Source: Streptomyces sp. V4I2
Lineage (GTDB): Bacteria > Actinomycetota > Actinomycetes > Streptomycetales > Streptomycetaceae
DNA length: 64,000 bases
Reading direction: 5' to 3'
Assembly (NCBI RefSeq): GCF_030817655.1
Contig: NZ_JAUSZM010000003.1
Location: forward strand, 9,610,001 to 9,674,000
Made by a program: the position numbers and the translations under genes. The notes beneath the pieces were generated by a model. It was not told the DNA's origin. It saw only the letters and a program-made list of their open reading frames with translations, and searched no databases. This document shows, in pieces, positions 7,520 through 15,970 of this stretch. The first letter of the stretch is position 1; each line of letters starts with the position of its first letter.

Positions 7520-8326
7520 ATGCCCGCAAGCCCACCGGACGAGGAACGCGCCGCCCTGCACGTCGAGGATCTCGACGTCGCCTACGGCCGGGCCCTGTCC
7601 GCACTCCGCTCCGTGTCACTGACCGTCCCGCACGGCGGCGTCGTCACCCTGCTCGGTGCCAACGGCGCCGGCAAGACGACCCTGCTGCGCGCGGTGTCGG
7701 GCACCCTGCGGCTGCATCGCGGGGCGATCACGGGCGGCCGGATCCGCTACGGCGACACCGCCCTCGACGGCCGGGACCCCGTCGCCGCAGTCCGCGCCGG
7801 AGTCGTCCAGGTGCCCGAGGGCCGACGCGTGTTCGCCGGGCTCACCGTCGACGAGAACCTGCGCAGCGGCGGCCTCGGCCTCGGCCGGCGCAGCCCGGCA
7901 CTGGTGCGCGAGGGCCGGGAGAGGGTGTTTACGCTCTTTCCCCGGCTCGCCGAACGCCCCCACCAGGCCGCCGGTCTGCTGTCCGGGGGAGAACAGCAGA
8001 TGCTCGCCATCGGCCGCGCCCTGATGGCGGCCCCCCGACTGCTCCTGCTCGACGAACCCTCGCTGGGCCTCGCTCCCCGGATGGTGGCCCGGATCGCCGA
8101 GGTCGTCCGCGAGATCAACGCCCAGGGCACGGCCGTCCTGCTGGTCGAACAGAACGCCGGCATGGCGCTCTCGCTCGCCGACCACGCGTACGTCCTGGAG
8201 GTGGGGGAGATCCGGCTGTCCGGACCCGCCGACGAACTCGCCCGCACCGACGCGGTGCGGCGCCTCTACCTCGGCGAGGAGACCGGCACCGACCACCCGT
8301 CCGACGCCGGCCAGGGGGTCGCGTGA
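7520..8326 (+). CDS. HAAT-family ABC transporter ATP-binding protein, LivF type, 268 aa
   Basis: One of two cytoplasmic ATPases of a branched-chain-amino-acid-type importer. Walker A is GANGAGKT, the signature is LSGGEQQM, Walker B is LLLLDEPSLG, followed by the LivF-typical VPEGRRVFAGLTVDENL and LLVEQNAGMALSLADHAYVL. These last two phrases separate LivF from LivG. The ATG at 7520 follows GAGGAG at seven bases. Its stop overlaps the start of the next gene (GTGA). Five genes in a row give a full transporter: two ATPases, two permeases and a lipoprotein, all translationally coupled. Confidence 0.93.
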   Translation: MPASPPDEERAALHVEDLDVAYGRALSALRSVSLTVPHGGVVTLLGANGAGKTTLLRAVSGTLRLHRGAITGGRIRYGDTALDGRDPVAAVRAGVVQVPEGRRVFAGLTVDENLRSGGLGLGRRSPALVREGRERVFTLFPRLAERPHQAAGLLSGGEQQMLAIGRALMAAPRLLLLDEPSLGLAPRMVARIAEVVREINAQGTAVLLVEQNAGMALSLADHAYVLEVGEIRLSGPADELARTDAVRRLYLGEETGTDHPSDAGQGVA

Positions 8327-9138
8327 GCACCTCCGCACCACGTCCGCAGGCCACCGAACCCCCCGAACTGCGGGTGCAGGAGGTCACCGTGCGCTTCGCC
8401 GGGCTCACCGCGCTCGACGACGTGTCCTTCACCGTCTCCCCGGGGTCGGTGCACGCGCTCATCGGACCCAACGGCGCCGGCAAGTCCACCTGCTTCAACG
8501 TCCTGTCCGGCCTGTGCCGGCCCGCCTCCGGCACCGTCCGGCTCGGCGACGCGGAACTGACCCGGCTCGCCCCGCACCGGATCGCCGCCCTGGGCGTGGC
8601 CCGCACGTTCCAGAACATCGTCACCACGGAGGGAACCGTCGCCGACAACCTCATGCTCGGCCGCCACGTGCACTCCCGCGCCGGCTTCGCGGCCAGCGCC
8701 CTGCGCCTGCCGCGGGCCGTGCGCGAACAGCGCGAGCACCTCGCCAAGGCCCGCGAGATCGCCGAACTCACCGGCCTGGAACGGCACTTCGACACACCGG
8801 TCGCACTGCTGTCGTACGGCGACCGCAAGCGGGTGGAGTTCGCCCGCGCCCTGTGCCTGGAACCGAGCGTGCTGCTGCTCGACGAACCCGTGGCCGGCAT
8901 GAACGCCGCCGAACGCGCCCGCACCGCCGAGACCGTCCGGGACGTCCGCGCCGAACTCGGCCTGTCCGTCGTCCTCGTGGAGCACGACATGGGCCTGGTC
9001 ATGCGCCTCGCCGACGAGGTCACCGTCCTCGACTTCGGCCGCCGCATCGCCCACGGAACACCCGACGAGGTCCGCGGCGACCCCGAGGTGCTGCGCGCCT
9101 ACCTCGGCACCGAGACCCCGCAGGAGGACGTGGCATGA
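8323..9138 (+). CDS. HAAT-family ABC transporter ATP-binding protein, LivG type, 271 aa
   Basis: The second ATPase of the importer. Walker A GPNGAGKS, LivG-typical GVARTFQNIVTTEGTVADNL, Walker B VLLLDEPVAGMN and VVLVEHDMGLVMRLADEVTV are all present. The signature motif is degenerate: LSYGDRKRVE instead of LSGGQ, a common variant in LivG proteins. The GTG start at 8323 overlaps the LivF stop by four bases. The stop overlaps the ATG of the following permease, so the ribosome probably passes directly from gene to gene. Confidence 0.92.
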   Translation: MSTSAPRPQATEPPELRVQEVTVRFAGLTALDDVSFTVSPGSVHALIGPNGAGKSTCFNVLSGLCRPASGTVRLGDAELTRLAPHRIAALGVARTFQNIVTTEGTVADNLMLGRHVHSRAGFAASALRLPRAVREQREHLAKAREIAELTGLERHFDTPVALLSYGDRKRVEFARALCLEPSVLLLDEPVAGMNAAERARTAETVRDVRAELGLSVVLVEHDMGLVMRLADEVTVLDFGRRIAHGTPDEVRGDPEVLRAYLGTETPQEDVA

Positions 9139-10031
9139 CCGGCCTCCTCGACAACCTCCTCAGCGGCCTCGCCCTCGGCTCGGTCTACGCGCTCGTGGCC
9201 CTCGGCTTCGTCGTCATCTTCAAGGCGTCGGGCGTGCTGAACTTCGCCCACGGCTCCCTGCTCCTGCTCGGCGGCTACCTGATCGCCGTCCTGCACGACG
9301 ACCTCGGCTTCGCCGGCGCCCTGGCCCTGGCCGTGGTGGTGACGGCGGCCGTGGCCGGAGCGCTCGACCGCTTCCTGCTGCAGCGCGGCGAGCCGGATCC
9401 GCACGCCGCCCACGTGCAGACCATCGTGACCATCGGCCTCGACATCGTCCTGGTCACCGACCTGTCCCGGCGCATCGGCGGCGACCTGCTGTCCCTGGGC
9501 GACCCCTGGGGCGACTCGGTGCACGACCTCGGGCCGGTGACCGTCGCCGACAGCAGGCTGGCCGCGATCGTCGTGTCCGCCGTGGTCATCGGCGCGGTCT
9601 TCGCCCTCTTCCGGTACACCGCCTGGGGGCTGTCCCTGCGGGCGGCGGCCGAGGACCTGGAGGCGGCCTCCCTCATGGGCGTACGGCTGGTGCGGGTGCG
9701 CACCCTCGCCTGGTGCCTGGCGGGCGCCCTGGCCGCCCTGGCCGCCGTCTTCCTCGTCGCCTTCCCGGCGCCCGGGCTGGAACGCACCACCGGCCAGATC
9801 GCCCTCAAGGCCTTCCCGGCCGCGATCCTCGGCGGGATGACCTCACCCGGCGGTGCCCTCGCCGGCAGTGTGCTGATCGGTCTGACCGAGGCCTTCGTCG
9901 TGGGATACCAGACCGAACTGCACGTCCTCGGCGAGGGGTTCGGCGACGTCGCCCCGTACGCCGTGATGGTGCTGGTGCTCCTCGTACGGCCCACCGGACT
10001 GTTCGGCGCGAGGGGAGCGGCACGTGTCTGA
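9135..10031 (+). CDS. HAAT-family ABC transporter permease, LivH type, 298 aa
   Basis: A membrane protein with about eight hydrophobic segments. The N-terminus LLDNLLSGLALGSVYALVAL and the following FKASGVLNFAHGSLLLLGGY are hallmarks of LivH permeases. The C-terminal coupling region includes LKAFPAAILGGMTSPGGALA, which contacts the ATPase. The ATG at 9135 overlaps the LivG stop (ATGA). It forms the membrane channel with the LivM-type protein encoded next. Confidence 0.92.
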   Translation: MTGLLDNLLSGLALGSVYALVALGFVVIFKASGVLNFAHGSLLLLGGYLIAVLHDDLGFAGALALAVVVTAAVAGALDRFLLQRGEPDPHAAHVQTIVTIGLDIVLVTDLSRRIGGDLLSLGDPWGDSVHDLGPVTVADSRLAAIVVSAVVIGAVFALFRYTAWGLSLRAAAEDLEAASLMGVRLVRVRTLAWCLAGALAALAAVFLVAFPAPGLERTTGQIALKAFPAAILGGMTSPGGALAGSVLIGLTEAFVVGYQTELHVLGEGFGDVAPYAVMVLVLLVRPTGLFGARGAARV

Positions 10032-11142
10032 GCCCACGGCCCGCACCCGGGCGCTGCACTGGGGACGGCGAGTCCTTCCCCTACTCCTCCTGTGCGTCCT
10101 GCCCTTCTACCTGGACGCCTTCTGGCTGCGCATCGGCCTGTTCTCCCTGGCGGCCGCCATCGGCGCCGTCGGCCTCGGCCTGCTGACCGGCACCGCGGGA
10201 CAGCTCTCCCTCGGCCACGCCTTCTTCCTCGCCGTGGGGGCGTACGGATACGTCTGGCTGGCCGGCGAGCCCGGACCGGGACTGCCGCCCGTGCTGGCCC
10301 TCGTCCTGGCGGTGCTCCTCGCCGGAGCGGCGGGCGGACTGTTCAGTCCCGTCGCCGGCCGGGTGCGCGGCATCTACCTGGGCGTCGCCACGCTCGCGCT
10401 CGTCTTCCTCGGCCACCACGTCCTGCTCACTGCGGACTCCGTCACCGGCGGATTCAACGGCCGCTCGGTCCCCCCGCTGCCGGGCTTCACCGACAGTGAT
10501 CCCCAACTGGTGCTGCTGGGTGTGCCGTTCGGGGCCGCGGAACGGCTGTGGTACCTGGGCCTGGCACTGTTCGCCCTCACCTGGTTCACGGCATGCGGCC
10601 TGCTGCGCGGACGCCCCGGCCGTGCCCTGACGGCGCTGCGCGACAGCGAGACCGCGGCCTCGGTGATGGGCGTGCACGTGGCCCGGTACCGCTCGACGGC
10701 CTTCGTCGTGTCCTCGATGTACGCGGGCCTGGCCGGGGTGCTGCTGGCCCTCGCCTTCCGCCGGGTCGTGCCCGACTACTTCGCCCTCGCGCTCTCGGTC
10801 GACTACCTCGCGATGATCGTCATCGGCGGTCTCGGCTCCGTGGCCGGAGCCACCGCGGGAGCCGTCTTCGTCACCGCGTTGCCGCTGCTCATGACCCGCT
10901 ACGCCGACCAGCTGCCGCTGGTCGCCGCACCGGGGGCGGCGGACGGCGTGGTCGGCCCGACCGAGGCGGCCCGCTATCTCTACGGCGCGGCGATCGTCCT
11001 GGTCCTGCTGTACACACCCGACGGACTGCGCGGCCTGACCCGGCGCCTGCGCACCCGACGCCGCCTCGAACGTCCACCGGCCACCGCGACTTCGTCCCGG
11101 GAACCCACCCCAGCCGTACGACCCAAGGAGCACACCCCGTGA
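10024..11142 (+). CDS. HAAT-family ABC transporter permease, LivM type, 372 aa
   Basis: The second permease. About nine or ten hydrophobic helices are visible, with the LivM-typical motifs GLLTGTAGQLSLGHAFFLAV, RVRGIYLGVATLALVFLGHH and VDYLAMIVIGGLGSVAGATA (coupling segment). The GTG at 10024 overlaps the LivH gene by eight bases. The C-terminal 40 residues (RRLRTRRRLERPPATATSSR onward) are a charged, proline-rich extension that is longer than usual. The stop overlaps the GTG of the binding-protein gene. Confidence 0.92.
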   Translation: MSEPTARTRALHWGRRVLPLLLLCVLPFYLDAFWLRIGLFSLAAAIGAVGLGLLTGTAGQLSLGHAFFLAVGAYGYVWLAGEPGPGLPPVLALVLAVLLAGAAGGLFSPVAGRVRGIYLGVATLALVFLGHHVLLTADSVTGGFNGRSVPPLPGFTDSDPQLVLLGVPFGAAERLWYLGLALFALTWFTACGLLRGRPGRALTALRDSETAASVMGVHVARYRSTAFVVSSMYAGLAGVLLALAFRRVVPDYFALALSVDYLAMIVIGGLGSVAGATAGAVFVTALPLLMTRYADQLPLVAAPGAADGVVGPTEAARYLYGAAIVLVLLYTPDGLRGLTRRLRTRRRLERPPATATSSREPTPAVRPKEHTP

Positions 11143-12410
11143 ACGTCAAGCACCACAGGAACCGCCTCACCGGGATCGCCACCGCCGCAGCCGTGGCCCT
11201 GCTCATGGCGGGCTGCAGCACCAAGGCCGGCGACCAGAGCACCGGCGACGGCGCCGACGGCGTGAAGACGGGCCCCGGCGTCACCGACAGCACCCTCAGG
11301 CTGGGCGCGCTGACCGACCTGACCGGCCCCTACGCCACCCTCGGCAAGAGCATCGTGCAGGCCCAGAAGATGTGGGCCGACGAGACCAACGCCAAGGACG
11401 GCATCTGCGGCCGGAAGGTCGAGATCGTCGTCAAGGACCACGGCTACGACGTGCAGAAGGCCGTCGCCGCGTACGCCGACATCGCGGCGGACGTGGTGGC
11501 GCTGCCGCAGGTCATCGGGTCGCCCGTGGTGGCCGCGCTCCTCGACGACATCGAGCGCGACCAGCTGCTGACCTTCCCGCAGGCCTGGGCGGCCTCCCTG
11601 CTCGGCAAGGACTCCGTGCAGGTCCTGGGCACCACGTACGACGTCGACATGATCGCCGCCGTCGACTTCCTCACCCGCACCAAGAAACTGGGCAAGGGCG
11701 ACACGATCGGCCATGTGTACTTCGAGGGCGACTACGGGACCAACGCGCTCGAAGGCTCCCGCTGGGCCGCGGGGCGCGCGGGGATGAAGGTCGTCGACCA
11801 GAAGATCAAGGCGACCGACACGGACCTGTCCGCGCAGGTGTCCGCGCTGCGCAAGGCGGGCGTAAAGGCGGTGCTGATCAGTGCGGGGCCGGCCCAGACG
11901 GCCTCCCTGACCGGGGTGGCGGCCTCCCGAGGGCTGCGCGTGCCGATCGTCAGCAGCGCCCCGGGCTTCGCACCCCAGCTCATGAAGACGCCCGCGGCGG
12001 CCGCGCTGGAAGGCATGCTGCACGTCGTGAGTGCGGCCCCGGCCGTCAGCTCCGACCTGCCCGCGGTACGCAGCATGGTCGCCGCCTACCAGAAGAAGTA
12101 CCCCGGCTCCCCGGTCGACTCCGGCGTGCTGTCCGGGTACAACGCCGCCCAACTCCTGGGCGCCGACCTGAAGAAGGCCTGTGAGGGGGGCAGCCTGGCC
12201 CGGGAGGACGTGGTCAAGGCGCACCGTGCACAGAAGAACGCCGACACCGGCCTCGGCTCACCGCAGGACTTCTCGGACGTGGCCCGGCCCGCGAGCCTGG
12301 CCACCTACGTGCTGCGGCCCGACCCGAAGGCGGTCGGCGGGCTGGTGGGCGTGGAGGACGCGCACCGCGCCCCGGGAGTCGAGGAGTACCTGAAGTCGAG
12401 CGGCTCCTGA
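11139..12410 (+). CDS. HAAT-family ABC transporter substrate-binding lipoprotein, 423 aa
   Basis: The extracytoplasmic ligand receptor of the importer. It has a lipoprotein signal: a basic start, a hydrophobic core and the lipobox LMAGC, with lipidation expected on the Cys at about residue 26. The mature part opens with TDSTLRLGALTDLTGPYATL, the standard beginning of a type-1 periplasmic-binding (LivJ/Leu-Ile-Val) fold. The ligand cannot be told; the family covers amino acids, amides, urea and aromatic acids. AAGGAG lies before the GTG start. It is the last gene of the operon; its final codons GGC TCC TGA are also the start of a 36-bp tandem repeat that leads into a terminator. Confidence 0.92.
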   Translation: MNVKHHRNRLTGIATAAAVALLMAGCSTKAGDQSTGDGADGVKTGPGVTDSTLRLGALTDLTGPYATLGKSIVQAQKMWADETNAKDGICGRKVEIVVKDHGYDVQKAVAAYADIAADVVALPQVIGSPVVAALLDDIERDQLLTFPQAWAASLLGKDSVQVLGTTYDVDMIAAVDFLTRTKKLGKGDTIGHVYFEGDYGTNALEGSRWAAGRAGMKVVDQKIKATDTDLSAQVSALRKAGVKAVLISAGPAQTASLTGVAASRGLRVPIVSSAPGFAPQLMKTPAAAALEGMLHVVSAAPAVSSDLPAVRSMVAAYQKKYPGSPVDSGVLSGYNAAQLLGADLKKACEGGSLAREDVVKAHRAQKNADTGLGSPQDFSDVARPASLATYVLRPDPKAVGGLVGVEDAHRAPGVEEYLKSSGS

Positions 12411-12484
12411 CCCTGCGACAGCTGCGGAACCCCGCGTAGCTCCTGACCTACCGACAGCTACCGCACCCCGCGTAGCTCCTGACC
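12403..12484 (+). repeat. 36-bp tandem repeat starting inside the last codons of the binding-protein gene
   Basis: GCTCCTGACC recurs at 12403, 12439 and 12475, exactly 36 bases apart. Between them CGACAGCT and CCCCGCGTA are also repeated, giving two full units and a partial third. The first unit includes the TGA stop codon of the transporter gene, so the stop context is copied downstream. The array runs directly into the operon terminator. It looks like local duplication by slippage. Confidence 0.8.
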
Positions 12485-12523
12485 GAGAACGGATTCAGCG
12501 CCCCGGCTGCTGAATCCGTTCTC
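12485..12523 (+). terminator. Terminator of the Liv-type operon
   Basis: A perfect 15-bp stem (GAGAACGGATTCAGC at 12485-12499 with its complement at 12509-12523) and a 9-base loop, followed by GTTCTCCTATT. It sits about 75 bp after the last transporter gene and before the aldo/keto reductase. Confidence 0.85.
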
Positions 12524-12652
12524 GTTCTCCTATTGGACCTTCGGGGCTCGGTCCGGCGACGCTGGAGGGCGTCCGGCGCCGCCGCGCACCCCGGTCCACA
12601 GGCGCGTCGGACGGCTCAGTACCGCGCGACAGCCGAAAGAGGTCACGAACCC

Positions 12653-13510
12653 ATGGACACTCGCCGCATCGGTGACGTCGACGTCAGCGCCATCGGCCTG
12701 GGCGCCATGCCCATGTCGATCGAGGGACGCCCGGACGAGGCCCGTTCCCTCGCCACGATCCACGCCGCCCTCGACGCCGGCATCACCCTGATCGACACCG
12801 CGGACGCCTACCACCTGCACGCCGACGACGTCGGACACAACGAGACCCTGATCGCCAAGGCCCTCGCCTCCCACGACCGGGGCAGGGACGTCCTGGTCGC
12901 CACGAAGGGCGGCCATCTGCGCCCCGGGGACGGGAGTTGGACGCTGGACGGCAGCCCCCGGCACCTCAAGGACGCCTGCGAGGCCTCCCTGCGCCGGCTC
13001 GGCGTGGAGGCCATCGGGCTCTACCAGTTCCACCGCCCCGACCCGAGGGTGCCGTACGCGGAGTCCGTCGGCGCGATCCGGGACCTCCTCGACGAGGGGA
13101 AGATCCGCATGGCGGGGATCTCCAACGCCGACCCCGCACAGATCGGGCTGGCCAACGAGATCCTCGGCGGCCGGCTGGTCGCCGTGCAGAACCAGTTCTC
13201 CCCGGCCTTCCGCTCCAGCGAGCCGGAACTGCGTCTGTGCGACGAACTCGGCATCGCCTTCCTGCCCTGGAGCCCGCTCGGCGGCATCTCCCGCGCGGGT
13301 GAGCTGGGCTCCGCCCACGCCGCCTTCGCCACGATCGCCGAGGCGCGCGGGGTGAGCCCGCAGCGGGTGTGCCTGGCCTGGATGCTCGCCAAGTCGCCGG
13401 TCGTCGTACCGATCCCGGGCGCGAGCCGCCCCGAGACGATCCGCGACTCGGCGGCCGCCGTGGACCTCGTCCTCACCACGGACGAACTCGCGGAACTCGA
13501 CGCCGCCTGA
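12653..13510 (+). CDS. Aldo/keto reductase, 285 aa
   Basis: A cytoplasmic NADPH-dependent carbonyl reductase with a TIM-barrel fold. Family motifs are clear: GLGAMPMSIEG near the N-terminus, DTADAYHLHADDVGHNETLI containing catalytic Asp and Tyr, VATKGGHLRPG with the catalytic Lys, and LYQFHRPDPRVPYAESVGAI with the His of the active site. SRPETIRDSAAAVDLVLTTD near the end is the cofactor-binding tail. Length is typical for the AKR families that act in detoxification or sugar metabolism. The substrate is unknown. It stands alone, about 130 bp after the operon terminator. Confidence 0.9.
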   Translation: MDTRRIGDVDVSAIGLGAMPMSIEGRPDEARSLATIHAALDAGITLIDTADAYHLHADDVGHNETLIAKALASHDRGRDVLVATKGGHLRPGDGSWTLDGSPRHLKDACEASLRRLGVEAIGLYQFHRPDPRVPYAESVGAIRDLLDEGKIRMAGISNADPAQIGLANEILGGRLVAVQNQFSPAFRSSEPELRLCDELGIAFLPWSPLGGISRAGELGSAHAAFATIAEARGVSPQRVCLAWMLAKSPVVVPIPGASRPETIRDSAAAVDLVLTTDELAELDAA

Positions 13511-13611
13511 GACCGGGTGCGGGCGCGGACTGGCATCCGCGAACGTCCGGTCTCTAGGATGGACTCCCTGCCCTGCCAGGCCAGTTGGCGTGGCACGAAG
13601 CTGGGGGAACG

Positions 13612-14430
13612 ATGGAGACCGGTAACAAGCTGTCCACGTCGATCGACGCGACGGTACCCACGGCCGCGCGCATGTACGACCACTACCTGGGTGGCAAGGA
13701 CAACTACGCGGCCGACCGGGCGGCGTGCGAGGAACTCGACAAGGTCGTGCCCAGCACGCGCCGGCTGGCCGTGAACAACAGGCGTTTCCTCCAGCGCGTG
13801 GTCAAGACGCTGGCGGCGGAGCACGGCATCCGGCAGTACCTGGACCACGGCTCAGGCCTGCCCACCCAGGACAACGTCCACCAGGTCGCCCAGCGCATCG
13901 ACCCGGACACACACGTGGTCTACGTCGACAACGACCCCATGGTGCTGGTCCACGGCCGCGCCCTGCTGGAGCAGGACGAGCGCACCGCCGTCATCCACGC
14001 CGACATGCGGGAGACGGACGCGATCTTCGCGCACGCCGAGACGCAGCGGCTGATCGACTTCGACCAGCCGGTCGCCGTGCTCTTCAACTCGGTGATGCAC
14101 TGCATCCCCGACAGCGAGACGGACGGTCCCCTGGCCGTGGCCCGCCGCGTGGCCGAACGGCTGGTGCCCGGCAGCTACATGGTGATGTGCCAGCTGGTCA
14201 GCGAGGACCCCGAGGTCCGTAAGTTCGTCACCGACTTCATGGACCAGGCGACCCAGGGCCACTGGGGCCGGGTGCGTGAGGAGAAGGACGTCGCCGAGTG
14301 GTTCGAGGGCCTGGACATCCTCGACCCCGGCCTGGTCGAGGTCTCCACCTGGCGCCCGGACTCCGAGGTCGCACCCCGTCAGCTCACCCACGAGTGGATC
14401 GAGTTCGGCGGCGTGGGCCGCATTCGCTGA
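13612..14430 (+). CDS. SAM-dependent methyltransferase of the DUF574 type, 272 aa
   Basis: The opening TVPTAARMYDHYLGGKDNYA is the signature of the actinobacterial DUF574 family of SAM methyltransferases, which are abundant in Streptomyces. A class I SAM fold follows: QYLDHGSGLPTQDNVHQVAQ is motif I, VVYVDNDPMVLVHGRALL is motif II with its acidic ribose-binding residue, and PVAVLFNSVMHCIPDSETDG is the catalytic-strand region. Targets of the family are not known. GGGGGAAC precedes the ATG at 13612. It ends against a bidirectional terminator shared with the XRE regulator gene. Confidence 0.88.
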   Translation: METGNKLSTSIDATVPTAARMYDHYLGGKDNYAADRAACEELDKVVPSTRRLAVNNRRFLQRVVKTLAAEHGIRQYLDHGSGLPTQDNVHQVAQRIDPDTHVVYVDNDPMVLVHGRALLEQDERTAVIHADMRETDAIFAHAETQRLIDFDQPVAVLFNSVMHCIPDSETDGPLAVARRVAERLVPGSYMVMCQLVSEDPEVRKFVTDFMDQATQGHWGRVREEKDVAEWFEGLDILDPGLVEVSTWRPDSEVAPRQLTHEWIEFGGVGRIR

Positions 14431-14448
14431 TCCCGGCAGACCGCGAAG

Positions 14449-14481
14449 ACGCCCCTCACGAGACATCCCCGTGAGGGGCGT
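14449..14481. terminator. Bidirectional terminator between convergent genes
   Basis: ACGCCCCTCACG at 14449-14460 pairs perfectly with 14470-14481 across a 9-base loop. It lies between the methyltransferase gene (plus strand) and the XRE regulator gene (minus strand), which end facing each other. Confidence 0.85.
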
Positions 14482-14500
14482 TGCCATGCGGTGCCCGGTC

Positions 14501-15418
14501 TCAGACGCCGTAGCGTCGCTCCATCGTCTCGCGCAGCAGCTCCAGCGAGGCCCGCGGTTCGAGCGCCTCGTCGGCCAGCCGGTCCAGCGCCAGCCGGTAC
14601 TCCTCGGTCTCGTCCTGGTCCTCGAGGAAGTTGGCGCTCTTGATGTGCTCGAGGTAGACGACGTCGGGCAGATCCAGGCCGCCGAAGCGGAGATAGGTGA
14701 TCGGGATGGACGGCGCCGAGGCGTTCGTGACGTCCAACGGCACGATCTGCACGGTCACATTGGGGCGCTGGGCCATCTCGACGAGGTGCTCCAGCTGCGC
14801 CCGCATCACGTCCTTGCTGCCCATGACCCGAAGCAGAGCCGACTCGTCGATGATCGCCCACAGCTGCGGGGCGTCCGCGCGCAGCAGCAACTCCGCCCGC
14901 CGGGTCCGCAGTTCCACGCGCCGCCTGACCTCGGCGGAGGCCGCGGCGGGCAGACCGCGCTCGACCACCGCCCGCGTGTAGTCCGGGGTCTGCAACAGGC
15001 CGGGAACGTACTGGATCTCGAACGTACGGATCGCGGCCGCCGCCTCCTGGAGGCCGACCAGCCGGTCGAACCACTCGGGCATCAACCGCTTGTCGTAACG
15101 CTGCCACCAGCCGGGCTCACCGGCACGCTGCAGCAACTTGAGCAACACCGAGGCCTCGTACTCCTCGGTGCCGTACAACTCCAGCAGTGCGCGGACGTCG
15201 CCCTCGGCCGGAGGCCGGCGGCCCTTGCCCGACTCGATGCGGGACAGCTTCGCGGCGCTGAACCCAAGGGCCCGCGCCGCCTGCTCCTGAGCGAGCCCGG
15301 CGTCCTCGCGGAAACCGGCCAACTGCACGCCGACCAGCATCTTCAGCAGGGTCGGAGCCGGCTCGGACCGGTCCAGATACGGCTGCAGTCGGGAGATGCG
15401 CTGCGAATCGGCGGACAT
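14501..15418 (-). CDS. XRE-family regulator with DUF5753 domain (WhiJ type), 305 aa
   Basis: Residues of about 25-85 form a lambda-repressor-like helix-turn-helix (QLAGFREDAGLAQEQAARAL then GFSAAKLSRIESGKGRRPP). The remainder matches the DUF5753 sensor region of Streptomyces XRE regulators (WWQRYDKRLMPEWFDRLVGL, FEIQYVPGLLQTPDYTRAVV, NVTVQIVPLD). Such proteins work in sets with small DUF397 proteins and HATPase proteins in the WhiJ and AbaA systems, which affect differentiation. Here the DUF397 gene is directly upstream on the same strand and the HATPase gene is divergent. The ATG at 15418 is preceded by GGGAG; a longer reading to 15532 is not supported. Confidence 0.9.
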   Translation of the reverse strand: MSADSQRISRLQPYLDRSEPAPTLLKMLVGVQLAGFREDAGLAQEQAARALGFSAAKLSRIESGKGRRPPAEGDVRALLELYGTEEYEASVLLKLLQRAGEPGWWQRYDKRLMPEWFDRLVGLQEAAAAIRTFEIQYVPGLLQTPDYTRAVVERGLPAAASAEVRRRVELRTRRAELLLRADAPQLWAIIDESALLRVMGSKDVMRAQLEHLVEMAQRPNVTVQIVPLDVTNASAPSIPITYLRFGGLDLPDVVYLEHIKSANFLEDQDETEEYRLALDRLADEALEPRASLELLRETMERRYGV

Positions 15419-15528
15419 CCAGACTCCCAGTGAACCGGCATAGAGACGACTTACATTATCGCACTCCATCGTCTCGCAGCGCATCCGTCCGTACACGCAA
15501 GGGAGTTGGACCCTCTCCGCCCCGGACC

Positions 15529-15759
15529 TCACAGCAGATGGTCGAACTCACCCTCCTTGGCACCCGCGACGAACGCCGCCACCTCGGCCGGTGTGTAGAC
15601 AAGCGCCGGTCCGTCGGGAAAACGGGAGTTGCGCACCGCGATGCCCCCGTCGACCAGAGTGGCCACTTCGACACAGTTGCCTTCGGCATTGCTGTGACGG
15701 CTCTTGATCCAGCGGGCGTCCAACGAGCTGGCCCGCACTCCGTTCTGCACTGGTGGCAC
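15529..15759 (-). CDS. DUF397-family small protein, 76 aa
   Basis: The core phrase DARWIKSRHSNAEGNCVEVA, followed by VRNSRFPDGPALVYTPAEVA and AFVAGAKEGEFD, is the full DUF397 pattern (W-x-K-S-x-x-S...CVEVA...VRDSKxPxGPxL). In Streptomyces these small acidic proteins are encoded beside WhiJ-like XRE regulators and are thought to modulate them. AAGGAG six bases before the GTG at 15759 sets the start; a longer reading to 15780 would bury that ribosome site inside the gene. It is 110 bp upstream of the XRE regulator gene and likely co-transcribed. Confidence 0.9.
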   Translation of the reverse strand: MPPVQNGVRASSLDARWIKSRHSNAEGNCVEVATLVDGGIAVRNSRFPDGPALVYTPAEVAAFVAGAKEGEFDHLL

Positions 15760-15862
15760 CGCATTCTCCTTGCTGTTCACGTTCCTTGCGCCGGGCGCTG
15801 TGCCCGGCTGCCCGGGTGGGCCGGGCCGGATGTCACCGGCCCCTCCCGCCCCACCCGACTTT

Positions 15863-15911
15863 CGTGCAATTTCTCGTGCAATTGCACGCGGGCGCTTTCA
15901 GTGTGGATAAT
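15863..15911 (+). promoter_or_regulatory. Promoter with CGTGCAATT repeat and 14-bp palindrome before the HATPase gene
   Basis: TTGCAC at 15882-15887 and GATAAT at 15906-15911 are 18 bases apart and make a good housekeeping promoter towards the HATPase gene. The -35 box lies inside the perfect palindrome CGTGCAATTGCACG (15875-15888), and a further direct copy of CGTGCAATT is at 15863-15871. The position, between the DUF397/XRE genes and the divergent HATPase gene, fits an operator for the XRE regulator. The binding partner is inferred from gene order only. Confidence 0.6.
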
Positions 15912-15970
15912 AGCTGTGGCGTCAACCCCCGGGGAGACGCCCCGTCTTGACGTCGCATCAGGGAGATGCC

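Noticed and set aside
12403..12484. 36-bp repeats as a CRISPR array
   Set aside because: No spacers, and units follow each other directly.
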